DNA of 64,000 nucleotides from Thermosynechococcus sp. (GTDB lineage: Bacteria > Cyanobacteriota > Cyanobacteriia > Thermosynechococcales > Thermosynechococcaceae): contig NZ_AP024678.1 in assembly GCF_025999095.1 (NCBI RefSeq), positions 1,643,527 to 1,707,526 of the forward strand. The letters run 5' to 3'. Below, piece after piece: positions 38,387 through 48,200 of the stretch. Position numbers and translations under genes: made by a program. Under the pieces are notes generated by a model, which saw only the letters and a list, made by a program, of their open reading frames with translations, was not told where the DNA came from and did no database searches. Position 1 is the stretch's first letter, and the number at the start of each line of letters is the position of its first letter.

Positions 38387-41300
38387 ATGCCTGCCCAGGT
38401 GGAAGAAAAATCAATTGTGCCGACGGTCATTGTGGGAGTGGGTGGCACAGGCATCGAGGTGCTATCGCGGGTGCGGCGACTGGTGGAGGAAACCTACGGC
38501 AGCCTGAAACAGTTTCCTGTGATTAGCTTCCTTGCCATTGATACCGATCGCGACTACAAAGTAAGCAACCCCCTCGCCGCTGGCTCTCCCCTCAAGGACA
38601 ACGAAAAGCACTGGGCCAGTGTCAGTGGCAAAAATGTGCAGCAAATCATTCAAAACCTCGACAACTACCCCTGGATTGCCTCTTGGTTTCCCAAGGAACT
38701 GGAGCGCAACATTACTGCCCTAGAGGCAGGGGCAGGTCAAATCCGTGCCTGTGGTCGTTTTGCCTTCTTTTGCAACTACCATGCGATTCAACAAAAGTTC
38801 CAAGCGGCCAGCGATCGCGTCAAAGGTCACGAAAGTTTTATGCAAAGCCGCTACGGCCTCAGGGTCAACAATAGTAGCCTCAATGTCTTTGTTACAGGTT
38901 CCCTCTCTGGGGGTACGGGTAGCGGGATGCTCATTGACCTCGGCTATTGTGTCCGTCACTGGCTGAAGGGGCAGTCGAGTCCCCTGGTGACCGCAATTGT
39001 CCCTATGCCCAATGCCTTTGCTGCCATTAGTGTGGGCGATCGCGTCCTTGCCAATGGCTATGCCACCCTCATGGAACTCAGTTACTTTTCCGACTACCGC
39101 ACTGAGTACCTTGCCCAATTTAGCAGTAGCCTGGCTGATGAAGTGCGTTACAACTGCCCTCCCTTTGACTTTACCTACCTCGTGGGCACCAAAAATGGCG
39201 AGAGCGAATTCAAGCTCGATGAGATCCGCGAGATGATTGCTCAAAATATCTTTTTGGATCTCACCTCGGACTTTGCTCCCCACAAACGCTCTATTCGGGA
39301 CAACATTAAGGCGGCTTGGGCGTCTCAGGATGCCGGCGGGCGTGGCTACCCCAAAAATTTCATGGCCTTTGGCCTCGCTAGTATTGAAATTCCCATTGCC
39401 CAAATTCGCGCCTCCTTGACCTATCGCCTCTGTCAAGACTTTATTCACTGGTGGCTGAATGAATCGGTGCAATTGCCGCCACAACTGTTGGAGGTGACCC
39501 AAAGCCTCCTGAAGCCCATGAACTTGCTGGATATGGATTTGGTGCTGGCCTTGGCGGCAGCCGGCGATCGCCCCTATATGCAGGAAATCTCCCGCTGGGT
39601 CAACGATCTGCGCAATCAAATTAGCCGTGAAAACCTCCTTGAATGTACCCAACAGGGGTTAGGGGGTGTGATTGGTGCGGAAAGAGGCAAAATTTTGCAA
39701 TTTGTGCCCTGGCTAACTGAACAGGTGGACAATTACCGAGCCGCCCACTTGCGCGAACTAAGCCCCGATGAGCGCCTCCACGGTGACTTTTTCCAGCGCA
39801 TGTACGACAACCGCAATCAAATCATCCAGCAGGCTCGCCAAAGTCTTGAGGAGGAATTCTATCGCATTGTCGAAGATCGCAACCGCGGGCCGAAGTTTGC
39901 CCAGGCCTTTCTGCGGCAAATTCGCCAGATTTTTCTTAGTCAAAGGGAAAAGTACGACCGCGAGATCCAGAACACTTGGCAGCCCAACATCACCAATCGT
40001 CAGCGGCAATACGAAAATGCCCTCCAGGACATTAACCACTTCAGTACCCTGTTTGGCATCTCCAAGCAAGCAACAATGGAGGAATTTTGCCAGCAGGCCC
40101 TAGAAGGAATTGAGGGGAGTTTCAATGCCATTATTCAAGCCAAAGCGCGGGTGCTTGCCAAGGAGGTGATGGCCAAACTGGAGGAGTGGCTACAAGGGAT
40201 GGAGGCACGCCTTGCCAAGCTGCACCAGCGGCTCCTCAGCTTACGCGATGGCTTCAAGGCAATGGCCGACAGCCAAGCCGACAGTGCCGATGCCCTGCGC
40301 ATTAACGGTGTGAAGCTCTATGATCGCCAAGAACTCAACGGCCTCTATCAAGACCTCGTCGAGCGCTATGCCGGTGCCAATACAGGGGTAGAGTCCACAT
40401 TTACCATTGGCCTCAATCAACTCTGTACCACAACAGCGACAACGGTGTTGCAGGAGGCGAGTCCCCTGTGGAAGGAAACCCGCGCTGCCAATGAGGTGAT
40501 GCGTCTATTGGATGTGGCGCAACTGGCGGATGCCCAAGAAAGTGACCTGGCTGAGATTATCCAGGAAACGGTACGGCGCACCGTGCAAAATGCTCCGGAA
40601 GAAAGCCGCCTTGTGCGGGATCTCACCGCCGGCGATCGCCTGTTGCAGTTCTATCGCAACGACGAAGCCGAAATCCTCAGTGTCCTGCGCCTCGCCTACC
40701 AAAAGTCTAAGCCCCTGCTACTCCTCTCCCAGGCGGTGATGAGTGGGCGCGATGCCGGCTTTACCCCCTCGGTAAATACGAATATTGCCATTGTGGGGGG
40801 TGAAAATACCGCCGATTTGGCTGCCAAAAAACTCATTCCCCTCCTCAAGAACCTCGTCAAACCCAATGGCCAGAGCATTACCAGTGATGACATTAAGCCC
40901 TTGGGGGAGCGCGAGCGGCACCGCATTGTTTTTGTCCAAGAGATGGGGGGCTTTTCATTGCGCTGTATTGAGGGCATGCCTGAACTGCGCCAGTCCTATC
41001 AAGATTGGCGCGGCCAAATGATTACCGCCAAGCGTGCCCGCCTGCGGGGAGAAAACCGCGACCTGCCGATTCCCGTACATTTGCAAAAGGATCCCCCCTT
41101 CTGGGATGTGTTTCCGGAAAACCCGCGAATTCTCAACCTCGTGGTCACTGCCCGCGCCCTCGGTGTCCTGAAACAGGCGGAAAATCGTGCCACCCGCGAA
41201 GCCACAATCCGCTACACCCGCCATACGGCTATTGGCCTTGAAGATGTGGACATTGCCGCCAACTGGGAGGAGGTGACTCAAGTCCTAGAGGTGCTGGCCT

Positions 41301-41698
41301 GTCGCCCCGACTTAGAGGAAATCCAGCACCAAGTCACCACCATCCTCAAAGGAGCGGAAACGCCCCCGCAAAAGCAAGCCCTCTACGAGCATTTACTTCA
41401 TTACCTGAAGCAGCGCGAGGAGGAACTTCAGAAAGCGGGAGGACGCGACAGCCTTGAATACAAGCGGGAAGCGGCGATTCTGCAAGAGGTGATCCAAACC
41501 TATCAATTGGCTCAACGAACGTCAGCTCCTAGTCCGATGCCAACACCGCTGCCCCAACCCGAACCAACACCTGAAACCACTGCTTCAGCAAGTTCCTCGG
41601 GGTTAGAGCAACTGCAACAACTGATGGCCATGTATCAGCAGGGTCTGCTCTCAGAGGCGGAGTTCCAAGCTGCGAAGAAAAAACTGCTGGGGCTTTAG
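38387..41698 (+). CDS. Large tubulin/FtsZ-like GTPase-fold protein with C-terminal SHOCT domain
   Basis: A 1103-residue protein whose N-terminal third has the tubulin/FtsZ nucleotide fold: IVGVGGTGIEVLSRV (residues 15-29), FLAIDTDRDYK (about 48-58) and the tubulin signature SGGTGSGM (about 173-180). The centre (about 430-800) is long, helical and Gln/Glu-rich. A Pro-rich spacer leads to a SHOCT-like tail (LEQLQQLMAMYQQGLLSEAE). The size and layout resemble the Tubulin_2/FtsZl-2 group, proposed from genome comparison to act in membrane remodelling; no function is proven. It starts 108 bases after the chemosensory operon, on the same strand, behind GGAGAGAGC. It is not FtsZ itself, which is about 400 residues. 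Confidence 0.85.
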   Translation: MPAQVEEKSIVPTVIVGVGGTGIEVLSRVRRLVEETYGSLKQFPVISFLAIDTDRDYKVSNPLAAGSPLKDNEKHWASVSGKNVQQIIQNLDNYPWIASWFPKELERNITALEAGAGQIRACGRFAFFCNYHAIQQKFQAASDRVKGHESFMQSRYGLRVNNSSLNVFVTGSLSGGTGSGMLIDLGYCVRHWLKGQSSPLVTAIVPMPNAFAAISVGDRVLANGYATLMELSYFSDYRTEYLAQFSSSLADEVRYNCPPFDFTYLVGTKNGESEFKLDEIREMIAQNIFLDLTSDFAPHKRSIRDNIKAAWASQDAGGRGYPKNFMAFGLASIEIPIAQIRASLTYRLCQDFIHWWLNESVQLPPQLLEVTQSLLKPMNLLDMDLVLALAAAGDRPYMQEISRWVNDLRNQISRENLLECTQQGLGGVIGAERGKILQFVPWLTEQVDNYRAAHLRELSPDERLHGDFFQRMYDNRNQIIQQARQSLEEEFYRIVEDRNRGPKFAQAFLRQIRQIFLSQREKYDREIQNTWQPNITNRQRQYENALQDINHFSTLFGISKQATMEEFCQQALEGIEGSFNAIIQAKARVLAKEVMAKLEEWLQGMEARLAKLHQRLLSLRDGFKAMADSQADSADALRINGVKLYDRQELNGLYQDLVERYAGANTGVESTFTIGLNQLCTTTATTVLQEASPLWKETRAANEVMRLLDVAQLADAQESDLAEIIQETVRRTVQNAPEESRLVRDLTAGDRLLQFYRNDEAEILSVLRLAYQKSKPLLLLSQAVMSGRDAGFTPSVNTNIAIVGGENTADLAAKKLIPLLKNLVKPNGQSITSDDIKPLGERERHRIVFVQEMGGFSLRCIEGMPELRQSYQDWRGQMITAKRARLRGENRDLPIPVHLQKDPPFWDVFPENPRILNLVVTARALGVLKQAENRATREATIRYTRHTAIGLEDVDIAANWEEVTQVLEVLACRPDLEEIQHQVTTILKGAETPPQKQALYEHLLHYLKQREEELQKAGGRDSLEYKREAAILQEVIQTYQLAQRTSAPSPMPTPLPQPEPTPETTASASSSGLEQLQQLMAMYQQGLLSEAEFQAAKKKLLGL

Positions 41699-41774
41699 AG
41701 GAGATCTCTGTAATTTCACGAAGAACTGTGGGAACACTTTAGGATAAAGACGAGTCCAAAATTGGAGCATTTCT

Positions 41775-42248
41775 ATGTCTCCCTATCGTTCCAGCCTCCC
41801 TTGGTTCTATCGCTCGCTCCTTACCTGCAAAGGCCTGACCCTCATTGAACTGCTCGTCGTTGTCATTATTATCGCTATCTTGGGAGCGATCGCCCTCCCC
41901 TCGATGTTGAATCAGGCCATTAAAGCCCGTGAGTCCCAAGCCAAATCCAATATCGGTGCAGTTAACCGTGCCCAACAGGCCTACCGCTTAGCAAATCCAA
42001 CCTTCACCGACGACCTAGCAAGTTTACAAATCGGCTTTAGTGATACACCCGACTATGAGTATCAAATCAGCCATGCCGACAGTGACTATGCTCAATTCCA
42101 AGCCACCCCTGAGCGAGCAGAATTAAAGGCATTTACAGGTTGCACCTACGCTACGTATACAACATTGACCACAACCCAAATTTTAGAAGCTGCTCCCTCT
42201 GGTTCAAGCACAGCATCACCACCGGCCTGTCCCGATCCCACTCCCTGA
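41775..42248 (+). CDS. Type IV pilin-like protein
   Basis: A 157-residue prepilin. The class III signal is cut after Gly in CKG-LTLIELL; Glu at mature position 5 is present, but mature residue 1 is Leu instead of the usual Phe. A single hydrophobic helix (LLVVVIIIAILGAIALPSML) and a conserved RAQQAYRLANPTF motif follow, then a C-terminal globular part with two cysteines and a Ser/Pro-rich end. It closely resembles the pilin at 44680 through the first 75 mature residues. Its 3' end overlaps the convergent smtB gene by 33 bases. Confidence 0.9.
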   Translation: MSPYRSSLPWFYRSLLTCKGLTLIELLVVVIIIAILGAIALPSMLNQAIKARESQAKSNIGAVNRAQQAYRLANPTFTDDLASLQIGFSDTPDYEYQISHADSDYAQFQATPERAELKAFTGCTYATYTTLTTTQILEAAPSGSSTASPPACPDPTP

Positions 42249-42599
42249 AGTGTCTGATTCTTCTTCATCTAAATGTTCTGCCGCTGCCTTGTAAAGGGTG
42301 AGGACATGGTGATCTAGTAACTGATAAAAGATATGACGTCCTTGGCGGCGAAAACGCACCAGTCGCAGCGCCTTCAGCATCCGCAATTGGTGGGAGACAG
42401 CGGATTCGCTCATTTCTAGAGCCACGGCGATATCCCTGACACAAAACTCCCCCTGGGCCAGCAGGTCCACAATTCGCAATCGATTCGTGTCGGCCAGTAG
42501 ACCAAAAAACTGCGCCATCCGCTGGGCTTTTTCCGTAGAGAGCAAGCGATCGCTCACCTGCGCTAAAGCCTCTGGATGATGAGGATCAAGAGTATTCAT
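42216..42599 (-). CDS. smtB: Zinc-responsive ArsR/SmtB-family repressor
   Basis: A 127-residue winged-helix metal sensor that represses smtA until zinc binds. DNA-recognition helix is in ALEMSESAVSHQLRMLKAL. The C-terminal alpha5 zinc motif DxHx10HxxE is intact (DHHVLTLYKAAAEHLDE), and a cysteine sits in the alpha3 region (GEFCVRDIA). The frame is open to 42641, but the ATG at 42599 (MNTLDPHHPEAL) keeps the operator outside the coding region. Divergent to smtA across an smt-type operator. Confidence 0.93.
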   Translation of the reverse strand: MNTLDPHHPEALAQVSDRLLSTEKAQRMAQFFGLLADTNRLRIVDLLAQGEFCVRDIAVALEMSESAVSHQLRMLKALRLVRFRRQGRHIFYQLLDHHVLTLYKAAAEHLDEEESDTSGSGIGTGRW

Positions 42600-42634
42600 A
42601 TCTTCATCATAGGCGCTGGTTGGGCAATAACCAA

Positions 42635-42664
42635 TTGACATATGAACAGTTGTTCAGATATATT
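42635..42664 (+). promoter_or_regulatory. smtA promoter with SmtB operator
   Basis: TTGACA (42635-42640) and TATATT (42659-42664) are spaced by 18 bases. Within the spacer lies TGAACA-GT-TGTTCA (42643-42656), a perfect 6-2-6 core of the 12-2-12 element known from the Synechococcus smt operator. SmtB bound here would block RNA polymerase directly; zinc would release it. Confidence 0.88.
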
Positions 42665-42717
42665 GAAGTAGAGGTGGAAAACAACCTCACTAATCTTGGC
42701 CATTTGGAGGAAAAGCC

Positions 42718-42891
42718 ATGACGACCGTTACCCAAATGAAATGCGCCTGTCCCCACTGCCTGTGCATTGTCTCCCTCAGCGATGCAATCATGGTTGACGG
42801 CAAACCCTACTGCTCTGAAGTCTGTGCCAATGGCACCTGCAAAGAGAGTAACGGCTGTGGTCACACAGGTTGTGGCTGTGGCTCTGCTTAG
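42718..42891 (+). CDS. smtA: Bacterial metallothionein SmtA
   Basis: A 57-residue zinc-binding protein that sequesters excess Zn/Cd. Cysteines are at 9, 11, 14, 16, 32, 36, 41, 47, 52 and 54, with His13 and His49. This matches the Synechococcus SmtA ligand spacing, except that the usual His40 is replaced by Thr40-Cys41, giving ten cysteines. The C-terminus GCGHTGCGC is typical. The ATG at 42718 has a GGAGGAAAA ribosome site. Divergent from smtB and controlled by the operator between them. Confidence 0.96.
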   Translation: MTTVTQMKCACPHCLCIVSLSDAIMVDGKPYCSEVCANGTCKESNGCGHTGCGCGSA

Positions 42892-42999
42892 AAGTTACAA
42901 TCTGTAACAGTGGATAATGACGAGGCGATCGCCCCATCCACGCTATACAATCAAGAGGTGGAGATTGTCCTCGTCATTTCTTATTAGTTGCGATCCAGT

Positions 43000-43080
43000 G
43001 TGGCAGACCTCCCATCTATTTCCTTGATTACAGCCACCTATAACGCTGCCGACCACCTGTCAGACCTGATATGGACTTGA
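43000..43080 (+). pseudogene. Remnant of a family 2 glycosyltransferase N-terminus
   Basis: Twenty-six codons from a GTG read VADLPSISLITATYNAADHL and six more residues, then stop. SISLITATYNAADHL is the unmistakable first strand and nucleotide-sugar loop of GT-A (family 2) glycosyltransferases, normally 250 residues or more. Nothing downstream in any frame continues the domain before the next gene at 43084, so this is a deletion remnant. Confidence 0.72.
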
Positions 43081-43083
43081 TGA

Positions 43084-43503
43084 TTAAGGTTGTTGCAATC
43101 GCAGCATTTCGGCCTGGATACGTTGGCTAAAGGCGCCATCTTGCTGTGCTCGCAGTGTAATCGCATTGAATTGCTCTAGGGACATATTATATTTTCTCAG
43201 CACCTGCATTGCCTCCCGCCCATAGTTGGCACAAATGGTCTCCAATCCCCTGGGCATATTTTGGGGATTCATGCCAAAGCAAGAGTTGCGGGGCACTTGA
43301 CCTTGGAAAGCTGCCTGAGCTTGGCGATAGTATTTTTGGCGAATCGGTTCAATTTCGAGAACTACACGGGCATAGGTCGTGATCTCCCACGGAGCAATCA
43401 CATCTGTGCGCGGGGAAGTCTGAGCCAAGGAATAAGGTGAAGGCACAGGCACCGGCAGCAGACCGGCACTACACAGAGCAAGGGGCAACCACTTCCAGGA
43501 CAT
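43084..43503 (-). CDS. Exported DUF4168-like protein
   Basis: A 139-residue protein with an N-terminal signal peptide (MSWKWLPLALCSAGLLPVP, likely cut after SLAQ). The mature part is helical: YARVVLEIEPIRQKYYRQAQ, then LRKYNMSLEQFNAITLRAQQD, resembling the DUF4168 domain of cyanobacterial exported proteins. Two cysteines (NSCFGM, ETICANYG) may pair. The ATG at 43503 is chosen for the signal peptide; the open frame extends to 43623. Function unknown. Confidence 0.75.
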   Translation of the reverse strand: MSWKWLPLALCSAGLLPVPVPSPYSLAQTSPRTDVIAPWEITTYARVVLEIEPIRQKYYRQAQAAFQGQVPRNSCFGMNPQNMPRGLETICANYGREAMQVLRKYNMSLEQFNAITLRAQQDGAFSQRIQAEMLRLQQP

Positions 43504-43771
43504 TGACCACCACACACAACGCGTCCGACTACACTCTACTTGGAATCCCGCGAACTGCTTCAAGTTCCCCAACGCCGGCAAGCAGCAGCCATTAAAAACC
43601 GTTTTGGCCAAGATTGAAGGCACAGTAGGTAAATTTACTAGACTTTACAGAAAAGTTACATTCTTTGAAGTTTGCTCATCCAGCCCCTCCAGCAATCAAC
43701 CACTGCGGTATCCTAAATCTCGGTATTTCTCTCCAGACTGCCCTTATTGTCGTAGCTTAGGGGCTTCCTGA

Positions 43772-44071
<300 letters not shown>

Positions 44072-44112
44072 TTCCCTATTTCTGTGAAGCTGGTCTTAAA
44101 TACTTGACTGGG

Positions 44113-44146
44113 CTTGAGGCAGCATTCGAATGTCTCAAGTCTTTTA
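44113..44146 (+). terminator. Probable terminator after psaC
   Basis: CTTGAG pairs with CTCAAG around an inner CATTCGAATG hairpin, followed by TCTTTTATTT. It is 40 bases after the psaC stop. The stem is interrupted, so termination efficiency is uncertain. Confidence 0.5.
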
Positions 44147-44183
44147 TTTGTGCTTTTCTTATATATTGGCTGGGCTTATCCCT

Positions 44184-44213
44184 AAGTGCCACCAGTTGAA
44201 GTGCCACCAGTTG
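44184..44213. repeat. Perfect 15-bp tandem duplication
   Basis: AAGTGCCACCAGTTG occurs twice head to tail, ending 5 bases before the stop of the convergent small membrane protein gene. Looks like a recent duplication. Confidence 0.9.
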
Positions 44214-44218
44214 GCTGC

Positions 44219-44497
44219 TTAGGGTTGGTCCTCATGGCTGAGGCGGTTTTGCAGGTCATCCACCGCTTCATTGATCTGGGCAATTTTGGCCTCCAGCTCC
44301 AGGCGCATTGCCTCCATCAGAGGCTCGTCATTCCCTTGGAGGGGAGCTGACCGCTGATCTTTGATCCGTGGGCTCTTGTCGGTAGCTGCTGCCGCAAGTC
44401 TGTCCTTGAGTAGGAGCGTGACCAGAGAGCCAGTAATGCCACCAAAGAGGGCACCCACCAGAAACCCCCAGCCAAAACCATTGCCACGATTCTCCAT
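44219..44497 (-). CDS. Small YtxH-like membrane protein with coiled-coil tail
   Basis: A 92-residue protein: glycine-rich membrane helix near the N-terminus (WGFLVGALFGGITGSLVTLLL), basic stretch, then a helical acidic tail (EAMRLELEAKIAQINEAVDDL). The layout resembles YtxH/gas-vesicle-type small proteins of unknown role. The ATG at 44497 (MENRGNGFGWG) is preferred to the in-frame start at 44587. Confidence 0.75.
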   Translation of the reverse strand: MENRGNGFGWGFLVGALFGGITGSLVTLLLKDRLAAAATDKSPRIKDQRSAPLQGNDEPLMEAMRLELEAKIAQINEAVDDLQNRLSHEDQP

Positions 44498-44679
44498 AAG
44501 CCTGCATTGCCCAACAAGACAGCTACCCCAACTGTAGCAGACGGCAAATCGCTTCCCCATAGCTAGGGCAACCCTGTCCTGAGGCAAAAAATTTTTTGAG
44601 GGGGGGTGTTAAGTTTGGGGCAATGGCTGGGTATGTTAACCGTAGAGACAAGATTGTTGACCTAAGGAGTCTCAAGACT

Positions 44680-45132
44680 ATGAAAACCGAACTGAAAGCT
44701 AAATTCCTCCAGCACCTGCTGGCCAAGAAAAAAGCCAACGAAGGCTTCACTCTGATTGAACTGCTTGTGGTGGTCATCATCATTGGTATTCTGGCAGCTA
44801 TTGCCCTGCCCTCTATGCTCAACCAAGCATCTAAAGCTCGGCTGTCCAGCGCCAAGAATGCGATTGGTGCCATCAACCGTGCTCAGCAAGCCTACCGTCT
44901 GGAGAACACAGAATTCGCTCCTGATGTAACAACTTTGAAGCTCGGGGTCTCGACACCTGATGGGTATACAACTCCTACGATTAATGCTAATGCTGGTAAC
45001 TGGGCGACTGCTAAGACAACAGCGAATGATCCTCAAGGGACGGGTGTAACGGGTTGTGTAACGGTTGCAAATGGTGTTACAACTTCTACGATCGTAACGG
45101 GCAATTCTAACAGTGCTCCTAAGTGCTCCTAG
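44680..45132 (+). CDS. pilA: Type IV pilin, PilA-type
   Basis: A 150-residue prepilin that builds type IV pili. The leader ends at EG-FTLIELL with mature Phe1 and Glu5, followed by the pilin helix (VVVIIIGILAAIALPSML) and RAQQAYRLENTEF. The C-terminal domain is rich in Thr, Asn and Ser and has two cysteines (VTGCVTV and APKCS) that can form the D-loop disulfide. The ATG at 44680 follows TAAGGAGT; the open frame begins at 44596. Terminator directly downstream. The Thr/Ser-rich surface is a plausible target for glycosylation. Confidence 0.93.
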   Translation: MKTELKAKFLQHLLAKKKANEGFTLIELLVVVIIIGILAAIALPSMLNQASKARLSSAKNAIGAINRAQQAYRLENTEFAPDVTTLKLGVSTPDGYTTPTINANAGNWATAKTTANDPQGTGVTGCVTVANGVTTSTIVTGNSNSAPKCS

Positions 45133-45204
45133 GAGTAAGTTGATTGTCCGCTTAAGCCCTTAAAAATTAGAACAAGGTTGACCCTATTTAGTCATACCAA
45201 AAAG

Positions 45205-45234
45205 AAGCCAAGATGCAGGAGTCTTGGCTTTTTT
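45205..45234 (+). terminator. Rho-independent terminator after the pilin gene
   Basis: AAGCCAAGA pairs perfectly with TCTTGGCTT around an 8-base loop, followed by a T run. It lies about 70 bases after the pilin stop and separates it from the glycosyltransferase gene. Confidence 0.9.
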
Positions 45235-45291
45235 ATTGGAAAATAATTGCTGTAGGTAACCATTTCCTCATAATTAGCCCCCTCGGTTCCG

Positions 45292-48200
45292 ATGCGCCTT
45301 CTCTTTATTGATGGGATTGGTTGGCAGTACACCCTCAATACACCCTACAAAGCTCCCCTAGGAGGGTCACAGTCAGCACTCTGTTATTTAGCAGAGCAGT
45401 TGCAACAGCGGGGGCACGAGGTTTGGCTCTTTAACAACACGCGGCACATTGAATGTATCCGCCACGTTCCCCATCTACCGCTGGCTTGGCTGACGCTGCC
45501 ATTTCTTGAGCAACTAAAACCTGATATAGCCATTATTTTGAATAGTACCCTTGGGGCCAACCAGCTTCGTTTAGTCTTGCCACCTCAGACTCCCTTATTA
45601 TTGTGGGCACACCACGCTGCCGATCAACCTGACGTTGAATCTTTGCGCTCCCCTGAACATCAAGAGGTTTATGAACGGATTGTTTTAATTAGTCAGTGGC
45701 AGCAGGAGCAATATATCCAGGCATTCAAGATCCCTGCTGCGAAAACCGCTGTACTGCGTAATGCCATTGCCCCTTGCTTTGAAAACCTTTTTGATTCTAC
45801 AGAGTCTATTCTCAAGGCAAAGGCACAACCCTGGACGCTGGCCTATACGAGTACCCCCTTTCGCGGCTTGAATTTGCTCCTTGACCTCATGCCCGCCCTA
45901 CAAGTCAGCCATCCCTCCGTTCGTCTCAATGTCTATTCCAGTATGAAGGTCTATCAAGCCAGTGAGTCTGAGGATCAACAGCGGTATGGCAACCTTTACC
46001 AACGCTGCCATGATTTGGCTAATGTCAACTATGTGGGTTCCCTACTGCAGCCTGAACTGGCTCAAGCCCTCAAATCCACAGCCATTTGGGCCTATACCAA
46101 TATATTTCCAGAAACCTCCTGCATTGCCGCCATGGAAGCCATGGCCAGTGGCTGCTACCTGATCACCAGTGAACTGGGTGCCCTTCCTGAAACAACCGCC
46201 GGTTTTGCCGACTTGATTCCCATTCCCCAGGAGAATTATCTGGCCGACTATAGCCGCCTGCTCAATCGGGCAATTCAACGGTTCAATGATCCTCAAGCCC
46301 ATGCCGCCCTTGAGGCGCATCTTCGCGCTCAAGTGGACTACATCAATCACCACTGCACATGGTCAGTTCGTGCCCGCGAATGGGAAGCATTTCTAGAACA
46401 GGTGTTAACAGAGTCCGTGCCGATGCTGGTCAACTGGCAGCACAGACTTTGCGATTACCTTGAGCAGCAACGATATGAGGATCTACTAGCTGCCTGCGAG
46501 ACCTTGAGTAAGCAGTTTCCTGGGGAGCATGGCTGGGTTGCCTATCAGGGCGCCACCTACATTTTCCAGGGCCAAGAGTCAGAGGCGCAACTTCTGTGGT
46601 CAGTGTATCTCAGTAACTTTACTGAAGAAGAGCAAGCAGAGATAACTGCAACATGGGCAGCGATCCTATTGGAGCTCGCAAATTTGCCCCGCAATACCTT
46701 GGAACTGCGATTTGCTCTCACAAGCTACGCCTACGAATTTAGCCCTAACCTCAAGATAGGACTGAAATTACTGAACCTCTCACTTCAGTTAAAATTAGGG
46801 ACACAGGACATCACTCAATTGTTACATCAGCTGACTGCTTTATTGCCCCCTAATGGAGGTTTAGAGGAAATAAACCCTGAGGATGTTGTCAATACAGTGC
46901 AGCACTTGGTGGGTTACAGCAGTGAGCTAGAGGGGTTACCTGAGTTTATCAAAGCGCTAGGCCAATATCCATCCATACAACCATCTCTAGAGAGGGTACT
47001 CTTTGAACTGCTCAACAACGACCCCGCACGCCTAGCTTCTACATTGGCTGAACCTTTCCTCAAAATTGCTAGAGAAAAATGGGGGCTGTATGAATTTCTC
47101 TGCCGTGCCTGTGCTCAAAGTAAGTTACATGAGTTGGCACTTGACTGTGCGAACAGGCTTTTTGACTATTCACTCAATCCTTTGGGCGAAGACTTGAGCC
47201 TGATATCTAAATTGCACGTAATGCAGACGTTCAAGTATAACCTCAATTATTCTGAAGAGGTTATGGCTCTTTGTGAGAGATGGCTCAAGAATGCCGATCG
47301 CTGTAATCAGTTTCTTGCTGAAAATATCAACAATCAACAGAGTGATTTTGGCAGTGTATTTTATGTTATCTCTTCCTACTTTCATCTAACACATCAGTTT
47401 GATGCTCCCGCAATTATCAAACCAATCTATAATAAACGCAACCGAATATTTTATGATAATGCTCACTCGTTTCTGCCTGTCCAGAATAGATATAGGAATT
47501 GCCAGCCAGCTATCAATACTGCCACAAAAACCTCCTCTCCTCAAAAAATGAAGGTAGGATTTATCAGTAGTTGTTTTCATGAACATCCTGCTGGCCATCA
47601 AATGCGTTCCTTTATTCGCCTTTACAATCGCCAGCGGTTTGAATTTTATGCTTACAATCCATGGTCTGCTGCCAGTAAGCAAGATCAACTTTCCTATTGG
47701 TTTCAGGCAAGCTTTGATCACTTCTACCACGGTGAAATGAAAGCCACTGAGATAGCTGAGCAAATTTATGAAGATAAAATTGATCTTCTCATTGACTTAG
47801 ATAGTTGTACGAGCGACATCACGTACCAAGTTCTCACACTTAAACCAGCACCCGTTCAGGCGACATGGATAGGCTTTGATGCCGTTGGCTTGCCAGCAGT
47901 GGATTACTTTATTGTTGACCCCTACATTCTCCCTGAAGGAGCGCAAGCATGGTACACAGAAACGCTGTGGCGACTGCCTGAGTGCTATCTTTCCCTCGAT
48001 GGCTATGAGGTAGCCAATAAAACTGGCATTCGCGATCAATTAGGACTGAGTGCTGATGCAGTGGTCTTTCTGTGTGCCCAGCGCCCTAGCAAAATTCAAC
48101 CGGAAATTCTCAAGCTGCAATTTGCCATTGTTGGGGCCGTCCCCAATGGGGTGTTGGTTGTCAAATACCACCGTGGTAGCCCCATCTTTGAGGAGTGGTG

